Both the position numbers and the translations under genes were made by a program. The notes under the pieces are model-generated. The model searched no databases, was not told the DNA's origin, and was given only the letters and a program-made list of their open reading frames with translations. Source: Chitinophagales bacterium (lineage in GTDB: Bacteria; Bacteroidota; Bacteroidia; Chitinophagales; LD1). From it: a DNA stretch of 64,000 nt. The stretch covers positions 82,301 to 146,300 of the forward strand of contig JAHBTS010000006.1 in NCBI GenBank assembly GCA_019638515.1, read 5' to 3'. Below are positions 8,484 through 15,895 of the stretch, one piece after another (position 1 is the first letter of the stretch; every line of letters begins with the position of its first letter).

Positions 8484-9122
8484 CTAAAGTGCAATGAGAT
8501 ATGCCTCTAAAATACTCCAAACCATTGGATACATTTCCTCCTTAAATGCAGGCAGGTCGCTAATTTCGGCCCAGCAAACTCTTTCAATTCCTTCTTCGGT
8601 TTGAGGAACTAATATTTGCTCGCCAAGCGTGGCTGTCATTTCAAACCAATGTGTTTCCTTTATACAACACTCCCCTTTCATTTTGTAGCAATGGAAGGTT
8701 ACAATATTCTGTTCCGAAGCAGTTTCTATTTGCACTCCGGTTTCTTCCTGCACTTCCCTAATTGCTGTGGTGCGAAGCACTTCACCCGCTTCCATTTTAC
8801 CTTTGGGCAAATCCCAATATCCATTTCGTTTAATTAAAAGTATTTGATTGTGCTCGTTAAACACTATACCACCTCCGGCATAAACCAAGCGCAAATGATG
8901 CTTAAACATAGCCAATACATCGCTTGGTTCTTTTACCGAAATAAGTAAGCGAACATCTGACCTCCCATCAAACAATACCGAGCTTGGTTGTAATAGTTCC
9001 AATAACTCTGCTTCTGTTTTTATTACCTTTCCAAAGAGCATTTCTGCCTCATTGTCGGGCAATTGTGGAGATGTTATTTTCAAAAATGTAGTGTTAAACC
9101 AGATGGTGTATGTTTGCGCCAT
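8484..9122 (-). CDS. NUDIX hydrolase
   Basis: This 212-residue protein carries a complete Nudix box, G108-x5-E114-x7-R122-E-V-Q-E-E-T-G-V130, in the context DLPKGKMEAGEV. An N-terminal region of ~75 residues precedes it and does not match a standard MutT; homologues with this layout are common in Bacteroidota. The family hydrolyses nucleoside-diphosphate-linked substrates using Mg2+ held by the Nudix glutamates. The substrate cannot be predicted. The ATG start (9120-9122) overlaps by two bases the ATG of divergent pyrE (the shared sequence is CATG), so the two genes have essentially no intergenic DNA. Confidence 0.92.
   Translation of the reverse strand: MAQTYTIWFNTTFLKITSPQLPDNEAEMLFGKVIKTEAELLELLQPSSVLFDGRSDVRLLISVKEPSDVLAMFKHHLRLVYAGGGIVFNEHNQILLIKRNGYWDLPKGKMEAGEVLRTTAIREVQEETGVQIETASEQNIVTFHCYKMKGECCIKETHWFEMTATLGEQILVPQTEEGIERVCWAEISDLPAFKEEMYPMVWSILEAYLIAL
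9109..9116 (+). promoter_or_regulatory. Bacteroidota -7 box for pyrE (TATGTTTG)
   Basis: This is an exact TAnnTTTG match inside the first codons of the divergent NUDIX gene, ending 4 nt before the pyrE ATG. It implies a leaderless or nearly leaderless pyrE mRNA if used. Confidence 0.5.
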
Positions 9123-9777
9123 GATTTTAAATAATACGATTGCTGGCGAAGTAGCTGAATATTTGCTCGAAATAAAAGCAGTAGTGCTTTCTCCCGAAAG
9201 TCCATTTACGTGGGCAAGTGGCTTAAAAAGCCCTATTTACTGCGATAATCGCAAGACCTTATCTTTTCCGGAAGTACGTTCCTTTCTTAAAAAAAGTTTT
9301 GCACAATTTATTCAAGAAAAGTATCCCGACTGCGAGGTAATTGCAGGTGTGGCTACTGCGGGCATTCCACACGGAGCCTTGGTGGCAGATGCCTTGGGGA
9401 AACCTTTCGTTTACGTGCGCGATAAACCCAAAGCACATGGGCTTGAAAATAGAATTGAAGGCTTCCTTGAAAAAGGGAAAAAGGTAGTGGTAATTGAAGA
9501 CCTTATTTCTACCGGAGGCAGCAGCTTAAAAGCAGTAGATGCTATACGCGATGCCAATGCCGAAGTACTCGGTTTAGGTGCCATTTTTACTTATGGTTTT
9601 CCTAAGGCCGATACGGCATTTACCAATGCGAATTGCAGTTATTTTACCTTAAGCAACTACCCTATTTTATTAGAAATTGCTGCAGCAAAAAAATACATTA
9701 CCGCAACCCAACACGAAGCGCTGCTGCGCTGGTATCAAAACCCCGAAATGTGGTATAGCCAAAACTTTACTGTATAA
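9121..9777 (+). CDS. pyrE: Orotate phosphoribosyltransferase
   Basis: This 218-residue protein converts orotate plus PRPP to OMP in de novo pyrimidine synthesis. The PRPP-binding motif is VVVIEDLISTGGSS (122-135). Upstream are the OPRTase hallmarks FTWASGLKSPIYCDNR (29-44), VIAGVATAGIPHGALVAD and FVYVRDKPKAHG, the flexible-loop region. The start at ATG 9121 gives the usual family length and is supported by an immediately preceding promoter box. Further in-frame codons upstream belong to the antisense NUDIX gene. The agmatine-deiminase-like gene follows 15 bp downstream and may be co-transcribed. Confidence 0.96.
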   Translation: MILNNTIAGEVAEYLLEIKAVVLSPESPFTWASGLKSPIYCDNRKTLSFPEVRSFLKKSFAQFIQEKYPDCEVIAGVATAGIPHGALVADALGKPFVYVRDKPKAHGLENRIEGFLEKGKKVVVIEDLISTGGSSLKAVDAIRDANAEVLGLGAIFTYGFPKADTAFTNANCSYFTLSNYPILLEIAAAKKYITATQHEALLRWYQNPEMWYSQNFTV

Positions 9778-9792
9778 CACTTATTTACACGC

Positions 9793-10875
9793 ATGTTTCA
9801 ATCAATTTCAAGAGAACAATACACCCCCAAGCAAGCGGGTTTTTACTTTCCGGCAGAATTCAGTCCGCAAGACGCCATGTGGCTTTCGTGGATACATAAA
9901 GAAGCTAGCTGGCCGGGAAAAATACATACGGTTTACGAACCTTATTGTCGTTTTATACTTATGGTGGCCTCGCATCAAAAAGTACACATAAATGTTGCCG
10001 ATGCCGCCATGAAAAATTTTGCATTACAGCAGTTGCAATTGGTGTTGCCTTCTTTTCAATCAACGGCATTAAACAATATAGAGTTTCACTTTAATTCTAC
10101 CAACGATGCATGGTGCCGCGACCACGGACCTGCTTTTTTACTCAATAAAAACTCCAACGAAAAAGCTATAGTAGATTGGGGCTACAATGCTTGGGGCGGC
10201 AAATACCCTCCTTACGATTTAGACGATGTGATACCTACGCATATTGCTAAAAAATTACAGCTAAAAGTTTTTGAGCCAGGCATTGTAATGGAAGGCGGCA
10301 GCGTGGAATTTAACGGTAAAGGCACACTCCTTACTACCACTGCTTGCTTACTCAATAAAAATAGAAATCCGCACCTGTCGCAAAAAGAAATTGAATACTT
10401 CTTAACCGAATACTATGGTGTAGAGAATATTCTTTGGCTCAACGATGGCATTGTGGGCGATGATACCGATGGACATATAGACGATATTACGCGCTTTGTG
10501 AATGAAGACACCGTAGTTACGGTAGTAGAAGAAAACAAACAAGACGAAAACTATTACCTGCTCCAACACAACTTGAAACTTCTAAAAACAATGCGGCTGG
10601 AAAACGGAAAACAACTCAACATTGTGGAGTTGCCCATGCCTGCTCCGGTGGTTTATGAAGACCAGCGCCTGCCTGCATCTTATGCCAACTTTTACATTTC
10701 TAACCAAGCAGTAATTGTGCCAACTTTTAGAGATGCCACAAACGATACAAAAGCATTAGACATTCTGCAAACATGCTTTCCCACTCGACAAATTGTAGGA
10801 ATTGATTCTACCGATTTAATATGGGGCTTAGGCAGTTTCCACTGTCTTAGCCAACAAGAACCAAGCGTATTGTAA
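9793..10875 (+). CDS. aguA: Agmatine deiminase / peptidylarginine deiminase-family protein
   Basis: This 360-residue protein belongs to the guanidine-modifying (GME) superfamily. It has the full active-site set: NDAWCRDHGP (104-113), EGGSVEFNG (167-175), GDDTDGHIDD (222-231) and the nucleophilic Cys351 in GSFHCLSQQEP. The family converts agmatine to N-carbamoylputrescine and ammonia, a step towards putrescine. Interestingly, a nitrilase-superfamily amidase, the class that performs the next step in that pathway, is not adjacent here. Family assignment is secure; agmatine is the most likely substrate but arginine-type substrates cannot be excluded. The gene follows pyrE by 15 bp. Confidence 0.9.
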   Translation: MFQSISREQYTPKQAGFYFPAEFSPQDAMWLSWIHKEASWPGKIHTVYEPYCRFILMVASHQKVHINVADAAMKNFALQQLQLVLPSFQSTALNNIEFHFNSTNDAWCRDHGPAFLLNKNSNEKAIVDWGYNAWGGKYPPYDLDDVIPTHIAKKLQLKVFEPGIVMEGGSVEFNGKGTLLTTTACLLNKNRNPHLSQKEIEYFLTEYYGVENILWLNDGIVGDDTDGHIDDITRFVNEDTVVTVVEENKQDENYYLLQHNLKLLKTMRLENGKQLNIVELPMPAPVVYEDQRLPASYANFYISNQAVIVPTFRDATNDTKALDILQTCFPTRQIVGIDSTDLIWGLGSFHCLSQQEPSVL

Positions 10876-10986
10876 AAGACTTTTTTTGAAGAAATAGAAA
10901 ACTTTTAGTGTCAAAACAACATATAAAATTTTCACAATCTTATATTCGTTGCACACTACACTTCATCTTCTATCTTTTCAAAAAAA

Positions 10987-13080
10987 ATGAAACACTACTG
11001 CCTGCTTTTACTCGGTACTCTATTATTCGTAAACACAAACGCACAACGCAACTATGCAGCCAATGTTGAAATTGTGCGCGATAGTTTTGGCGTACCCCAC
11101 ATATTCGGAAAAACAGATGCCGATGTTGCCTACGGCTTAGGTTGGGCTACCTGCGAAGACGATTTCCAAACCTTGCAATGGAGCCTGCTTGCCGGTAAAC
11201 ACCTTATGGCACGCTGGAAAGGAAAAGAAGGAGCTATAATAGATTATGCCGTACAGTTGATGCGTGTAGGCGATTTTGTAGAAGCACATTACCACAATTT
11301 ATCGCCAGATGTACGCGAGTATATAGAGGCGATGGTGCTTGCCGTAAACAAATACGCAGCATTGCACCCCGAAGAAGTGATTGTAAAAAAATCGTTTCCC
11401 GCAACAGGAAAAGATGTGGTAACAAGCTATATGCTTTCCTACGCTTTGCTTAGCGGTGTAGATGGACCACTCCGCAAAATTATAGATGGCAAACAACCTG
11501 TGATAGATATGAAACAAGCAGGGAAAGGCTCCAATACTTTTGCTGCCAATTCTAAATTCACCAAAGATGGGAATGTATATCTCAACATCAATTCGCATCA
11601 ACCACTAGAAGGTCCACTCAGTTGGTACGAAGCACACTTGGTAAGCGAGCAAGGACTAAACATATTGGGCGGAACTTTTCATGGAGGTGTTACAATTTTT
11701 CACGGAGTAAATGAGTATTTAGGTTGGGCACATACCGTAAACGATTTAAGTCTGGTAGATGTTTTTCAATTGCAAATGCACCCAAAAAAGAAGAACCATT
11801 ACATTGTAGATGGTAAGGTGCTGAAATTAGAAACCGGTAAAGCCAAAATGGAAGTAAACCTGAGTAAGAAAGGAAAGTTTATTCTTCCCGTATGGAAAAA
11901 AATATGGAACAGCATTTATGGCCCCACCCTTGTAACAAAGCAAGGAACATTTGCAATTCGATTAGGAGCTTTGCAAACATGCAAAACCATAGAGCAGTAT
12001 TTCCGCATGAACAAAGCAAAAAACTTTACCGAATGGAGAGGCGCATTAGACACACTGTCGGCCGCCATGATGACCTTTGCTTATGCCGATAAATACGATA
12101 CCATTTACTGCCTTAGCAACGGATTAGTTCCTAAGCGACCCGAAGGCTACGATTGGAAAAACACCGTACCCGGCAACACACAAAAAACACTTTGGACAGA
12201 ATTTCATCCGGTAAAAGATTTGCCACAAGTACTCAACCCAAGTTGCGGATACATTTTTAATGCCAACAACAATGCCTTTGAAGTAACCTGCCCCGAAGAG
12301 AACCTAAAGCCCGAAAACTTCAATCCAAACATGGGCTACAGAACGGGAAAAAACAATCGTAGCAAGCGATTCTATGAAATGATTAAAAACTATTCGAAGA
12401 TTGATTGGAACGATTTCTTAACCATAAAATACGACAACCACTATCCGCAAACAGAAGTAGGAATGCCATTCCGAAAAATAGTTTTAGACGATATTTTTGA
12501 ACTTAAAGAAAACGACTATCCCCCAATAGCTTCACTCATTGCCGATATGAAAAAATGGGATCGCTCCACCAATGCAAACGATACCATTGCCTCCATTTTT
12601 CTAAAAGCATTTTGGGGCTTATATGAAGAATTGGGTAATAGCGACATCGAAAAAAAATGTGTAGAAGATAAAAGCTTTCGCCACCAACTGTATGTAAAAC
12701 ATATTACCAAAGCTAAAGAAGAACTACTGCGCGATTTCGGAAAAGTAAATATCCCTTATGGGCAACTATTTGTACACGAAAGAGGTGGCATAGAAATGCC
12801 GGTTTCAGGAGGTCCCGACCAGTGGAGAGCCAAGTATCCGCAACCCTACAAAAATGGAAGATTTAGATCTTGGATTGGAGAGTCATATATCTGCTTGGTT
12901 AAGTTCACTAAAAACGGCCCCGAAATCTCTACGGTGTCGCCCTATGGAGCTTCCAATAAGCCTACATCTAAACACTATACCGACCAAATGAAACTCTATT
13001 CAAACCAGCAAACCAAACCAATGCCACTACAAAAAGATTACTGGTATAAACATGCCGAATCTATTTACCACCCCCAATAG
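10987..13080 (+). CDS. Penicillin acylase-family (S45) N-terminal nucleophile amidohydrolase
   Basis: This 697-residue protein has a signal peptide (residues 1-19, ending NTNAQ) and the alpha-subunit start VEIVRDSFGVPHIFGKTDADVAYGLGWA. The autoprocessing site GKGSNTFAANSKFT would expose Ser182 as the catalytic N-terminal nucleophile of the beta subunit. NINSHQP and HGVNEYLGWAHTVN, also typical, follow. Relatives hydrolyse amide bonds of penicillin G/V, acyl-homoserine lactones, aculeacin or other N-acyl compounds in the periplasm. Which substrate applies here cannot be told. It starts with ATG 10987 and is monocistronic, convergent with menF. Confidence 0.9.
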   Translation: MKHYCLLLLGTLLFVNTNAQRNYAANVEIVRDSFGVPHIFGKTDADVAYGLGWATCEDDFQTLQWSLLAGKHLMARWKGKEGAIIDYAVQLMRVGDFVEAHYHNLSPDVREYIEAMVLAVNKYAALHPEEVIVKKSFPATGKDVVTSYMLSYALLSGVDGPLRKIIDGKQPVIDMKQAGKGSNTFAANSKFTKDGNVYLNINSHQPLEGPLSWYEAHLVSEQGLNILGGTFHGGVTIFHGVNEYLGWAHTVNDLSLVDVFQLQMHPKKKNHYIVDGKVLKLETGKAKMEVNLSKKGKFILPVWKKIWNSIYGPTLVTKQGTFAIRLGALQTCKTIEQYFRMNKAKNFTEWRGALDTLSAAMMTFAYADKYDTIYCLSNGLVPKRPEGYDWKNTVPGNTQKTLWTEFHPVKDLPQVLNPSCGYIFNANNNAFEVTCPEENLKPENFNPNMGYRTGKNNRSKRFYEMIKNYSKIDWNDFLTIKYDNHYPQTEVGMPFRKIVLDDIFELKENDYPPIASLIADMKKWDRSTNANDTIASIFLKAFWGLYEELGNSDIEKKCVEDKSFRHQLYVKHITKAKEELLRDFGKVNIPYGQLFVHERGGIEMPVSGGPDQWRAKYPQPYKNGRFRSWIGESYICLVKFTKNGPEISTVSPYGASNKPTSKHYTDQMKLYSNQQTKPMPLQKDYWYKHAESIYHPQ

Positions 13081-13099
13081 CAATCTGCTAATGCTATTG
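13075..13099. repeat. Inverted repeat between convergent genes
   Basis: CAATAGCA (13075-13082) pairs with TGCTATTG (13092-13099) around a 9-nt loop, overlapping the acylase stop codon. No T-tract follows on either strand, so it may be a weak or factor-assisted terminator or an mRNA end-stabilising hairpin. Confidence 0.4.
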
Positions 13100-13116
13100 T
13101 AAATGGAATACTGCTG

Positions 13117-14214
13117 CTAAATTAGATTCAGTAATGTTTGCGATTTTAGCTTTGTTTCTTCCCATTCTTTTTTACTGCTACTATTAGCGGTAATACCACA
13201 ACCCACATGCAATACCAACCGCCTGTTTTGAATTTCCATGCAGCGCAAATTCACAAATAAGTTTATTTGATCGTTCATATTCACCGGGCCTAAAAATCCG
13301 CTATAATAAGCGCGGTTGTTTCTCTCGTAATCTGCAATAAAATCAATGGCCTTTTCTTTCGAAAATCCCGCAACGGCAGGTGTGGGATGCAGTGCTTCTA
13401 CCAATTCTGTCCAATAAAAATGGGGAATGTTTTCTATAGTAAAAGTAGTGCGCAAATGAATAATATTTCCGGCTTCAACTGTTTCCGGCCCTGCTAGCAT
13501 TAGTTTCACTTTTGGGTGTGCGCTCACCACTTGTTCAATATACTTGCTTACAATTTCTTGCTCCTGCTTTTCTTTATTACCCCAATGCGCTTTTGCTTTC
13601 CGCCTTTTCTCTTTTGCCTGTGTGCCAGCTAAAGAATAAGTACTAAAAACTCCTTTTGAAAAATGAAGTAGCAATTCTGGCGAAGCACCCAACCACAACC
13701 CTCTCTGAGGAATAAAAACAAGGCTTACAAAACTCCATTCGTATGTGTTGCAAATTTTTAGAAAGAAATTTATGGCATTAAACCCTTCAGGCCTTTTATG
13801 CTTAATTGCCCTTGCCGTTACTACTTTTTCAAACTTTCCTTTTCTTATTTTTTGCTTTGCTCTTTCTACATACAACCGAAAAGTTTTGCGCGACATGGTG
13901 CGCACTTTTCGCCTTATAGAAAAGGGTTTTACTTCGTTTGGCATTTCTTCCTTCAAGAAATCAAAATTTGTAAAGTCGGGGCGAATAAAAACCGTTTTAC
14001 TTTTTTCGTCTTGCACAAATGGCGCTACAATAAAACCTTCTTCACCTGCAATTGCTGCAAGCGATTCCGGAGCATACAACTCGGCAGTATTTTGAACCAC
14101 TACCTTTACCTCTTCTGTATTGGGCAAGCGGTAAATGGCAAATGGAAAACCCAAGGCCGTGTTTCTTTCAAGCAGCCGTTGCAAATTTTCCATTAATACT
14201 TGTTGCACTTTCAT
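13117..14214 (-). CDS. menF: Isochorismate synthase
   Basis: This 365-residue chorismate-binding enzyme converts chorismate to isochorismate, the first committed step of menaquinone (or catecholate siderophore) synthesis. The C-terminal two thirds carry the family signatures: LHPTPAVAGFSKEKAIDFI, YYSGFLGPVNM and VGCGITANSSSKKEWEETKLKSQTL, with the Mg2+-binding glutamates. The N-terminal ~100 residues are variable, as is usual. ATG 14214 is the start. No other men genes lie beside it, but a menaquinone-based respiratory chain is expected in Bacteroidota. A catecholate siderophore role is less likely because no ent-like genes are present. Confidence 0.88.
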   Translation of the reverse strand: MKVQQVLMENLQRLLERNTALGFPFAIYRLPNTEEVKVVVQNTAELYAPESLAAIAGEEGFIVAPFVQDEKSKTVFIRPDFTNFDFLKEEMPNEVKPFSIRRKVRTMSRKTFRLYVERAKQKIRKGKFEKVVTARAIKHKRPEGFNAINFFLKICNTYEWSFVSLVFIPQRGLWLGASPELLLHFSKGVFSTYSLAGTQAKEKRRKAKAHWGNKEKQEQEIVSKYIEQVVSAHPKVKLMLAGPETVEAGNIIHLRTTFTIENIPHFYWTELVEALHPTPAVAGFSKEKAIDFIADYERNNRAYYSGFLGPVNMNDQINLFVNLRCMEIQNRRLVLHVGCGITANSSSKKEWEETKLKSQTLLNLI

Positions 14215-14334
14215 TGGGCGCTAAACAGCAAATTTTTTCATTAAATACACAGCCGCACTAAACGGCACGCTATCGTTGTAAATTATTTACATCTAAATAA
14301 AATCTAAAGGTGCGCAACTCGTTATTGATAATGT

Positions 14335-14342
14335 TAGCTTTG
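14335..14342 (+). promoter_or_regulatory. Bacteroidota -7 box (TAGCTTTG)
   Basis: This is an exact TAnnTTTG match ending 4 nt before the ATG at 14347. No matching -33 TTG is seen at normal spacing. Confidence 0.45.
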
Positions 14343-14346
14343 CAGT

Positions 14347-14763
14347 ATGCAATTTATTCTAAAACTATTTTTAAATTCTCTAGCAGTACTTATTGCAGCC
14401 CAAATACTGCCGGGTGTAGCAATCCCAGACTGGGGATATGCCATTTTGTTGGCAGCAGTACTAGCACTCTTAAATGTTTCTCTAAAACCGCTACTTATCT
14501 TTTTCACTTTACCATTCACCATTTTTACACTTGGTTTGTTTTTATTGGTAATCAATGCTGGTATTATTCTTATTGCCGATTGGATTTTAGGTGCCGGTTT
14601 TGAAGTAAAGAATTTTTGGTGGGCATTGGCTTTCAGCATCATTCTATCGCTACTCAACAGTCTATTTGAAAAACTGGTGATAAAAAATGAAGTGCCACAT
14701 AACGCACCAAAACGCGAAGGCGATATGCAGGTTTTTGATAAAGACGGCAACCGTATTGCTTAA
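14347..14763 (+). CDS. Phage_holin_4_2-family integral membrane protein
   Basis: This 138-residue protein has four predicted transmembrane segments, approximately 5-24, 30-50, 55-80 and 90-115. It carries the family pattern AVLIAAQILPGV...WGYAILLAAVLALLNVSLKPLLIFFTLPFTIFTLGLFLLVINAGII. Despite the name, members are chromosomal inner-membrane proteins present in most bacteria and not linked to phage lysis. Their function is unknown. A charged C-terminal tail (HNAPKREGDMQVFDKDGN) faces the cytoplasm in the expected topology. The start is ATG 14347, supported by the promoter box. Confidence 0.85.
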   Translation: MQFILKLFLNSLAVLIAAQILPGVAIPDWGYAILLAAVLALLNVSLKPLLIFFTLPFTIFTLGLFLLVINAGIILIADWILGAGFEVKNFWWALAFSIILSLLNSLFEKLVIKNEVPHNAPKREGDMQVFDKDGNRIA

Positions 14764-14805
14764 ACCTTTTTGCATCGTAAAAATCTGAACCAGCAAATTA
14801 CTGTT

Positions 14806-15336
14806 ATGAATAATTTTGTTCTGATAATAATATGCTCACTTTCGCTGGCAGCTTGTAAAAACTTAGTACCTTACACCGATGCATTGCGCCAAAACCATAA
14901 CTGGAGCGATGCACAAATCAAAAAAATTCAGTTCTACACCTCAAGAGAAATAGTGCTCCAACGCCAGCTTTCGCAAGATGAAACCGTAATTCAAGGTGGA
15001 AAAATCAAAATAAAAGACGGTAGAAAAATCGAAGAAATTATTATTCAAAGAGGCACCCCCGGCATTGCCATTGCCGTACCTTCAAAAGATAGAATTGAAG
15101 TAAGTTTCGAGAAAGACGACAACCACTATTTACGCTTTGGAATAAACCCAAATGCAGGAACTAAATTCACCCTTTTAGCCACAGATTGGAACAATGGCAT
15201 AGGCAAGGTAAACTACAGCGGCAAAACCTATTACACATCGCCCGATGCCGCTTACACCATACTGATGGTGGACTTGCGCAAGATTCAAAAAACGGAATTA
15301 AACCAACGTGTTGCCAAAGGCAGAAAAGTGCAATAA
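14806..15336 (+). CDS. Hypothetical lipoprotein
   Basis: This 176-residue protein starts at ATG 14806. That start places a lipoprotein signal peptide MNNFVLIIICSLSLAAC at the N-terminus with lipidated Cys17; upstream in-frame codons give no signal. The mature protein is basic and polar with a stretch of beta-strand patterns (KIKIKDGRKIEEIIIQRGTPGIAIA, IEVSFEKDDNHYLRFGI). I do not recognise a family. It lies 12 bp upstream of rlmH on the same strand and 42 bp downstream of the holin-like gene, so the three may form an operon. Its role is unknown. Confidence 0.75.
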   Translation: MNNFVLIIICSLSLAACKNLVPYTDALRQNHNWSDAQIKKIQFYTSREIVLQRQLSQDETVIQGGKIKIKDGRKIEEIIIQRGTPGIAIAVPSKDRIEVSFEKDDNHYLRFGINPNAGTKFTLLATDWNNGIGKVNYSGKTYYTSPDAAYTILMVDLRKIQKTELNQRVAKGRKVQ

Positions 15337-15348
15337 ACCATTTCAAGC

Positions 15349-15789
15349 ATGAAAATACGCCTCATTGTTTTTGGAGAAACCAACGTAAAACCCGTAGCCG
15401 AAATATTGAGCACATACAGCAACCGTATTCAACACTACTTCCCCTTTGAAACAATTGTACTGAAAGCCACCAATGCCGATGAAGAAGGCGAACTATTGCT
15501 AAAAAAAATAGAACCCGCTGCATTGCTAATTCTCTTAGACGAAGCGGGAAAAGAATATACCTCAGTTCACTTTGCAGAGCAGTTGAATAAATGGATAAAT
15601 AGTGGCGGCAAGCAACTTACTTTTGTAATTGGTGGCGCTTATGGCTTTTCAGCAAAAATATATGAGCGCGCCAATGCCAAGTTATCGCTCTCCAAAATGA
15701 CTATGCCGCACCAATTGGTACGTGCTGTTTTTGCCGAACAGCTTTACCGTGCCTGCACCATACTAAAAAATGAAAAGTACCACCACTAA
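15349..15789 (+). CDS. rlmH: 23S rRNA (pseudouridine1915-N3)-methyltransferase
   Basis: This 146-residue SPOUT-class methyltransferase acts on pseudouridine 1915 in helix 69 of 23S rRNA on the assembled 70S ribosome, using SAM. Diagnostic segments are LLDEAGKEYTSVHFAEQL, the knot-loop VIGGAYGFSAKI and the C-terminal HQLVRAVFAEQLYRACTILKNEKYHH, which matches the conserved HxLxRxxxxEQLYRA pattern. The length is slightly below the usual ~157 because the C-terminus is short, yet all knot elements are there. The start is ATG 15349. Confidence 0.94.
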   Translation: MKIRLIVFGETNVKPVAEILSTYSNRIQHYFPFETIVLKATNADEEGELLLKKIEPAALLILLDEAGKEYTSVHFAEQLNKWINSGGKQLTFVIGGAYGFSAKIYERANAKLSLSKMTMPHQLVRAVFAEQLYRACTILKNEKYHH

Positions 15790-15895
15790 AAATGCAAATA
15801 GCGGCAGCCTCTACTTTCTTAACTATTTGTAACATCGCATAAATTATTTCGGCTTTGCCAACCTCTTAATACTATAATTCGTTTTATTTGCTGAA

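Noticed and set aside
14347..14763. Prophage remnant suggested by a holin-like protein
   Set aside because: The Phage_holin_4_2 family is a common chromosomal membrane family; no integrase, lysin or structural phage genes are near.
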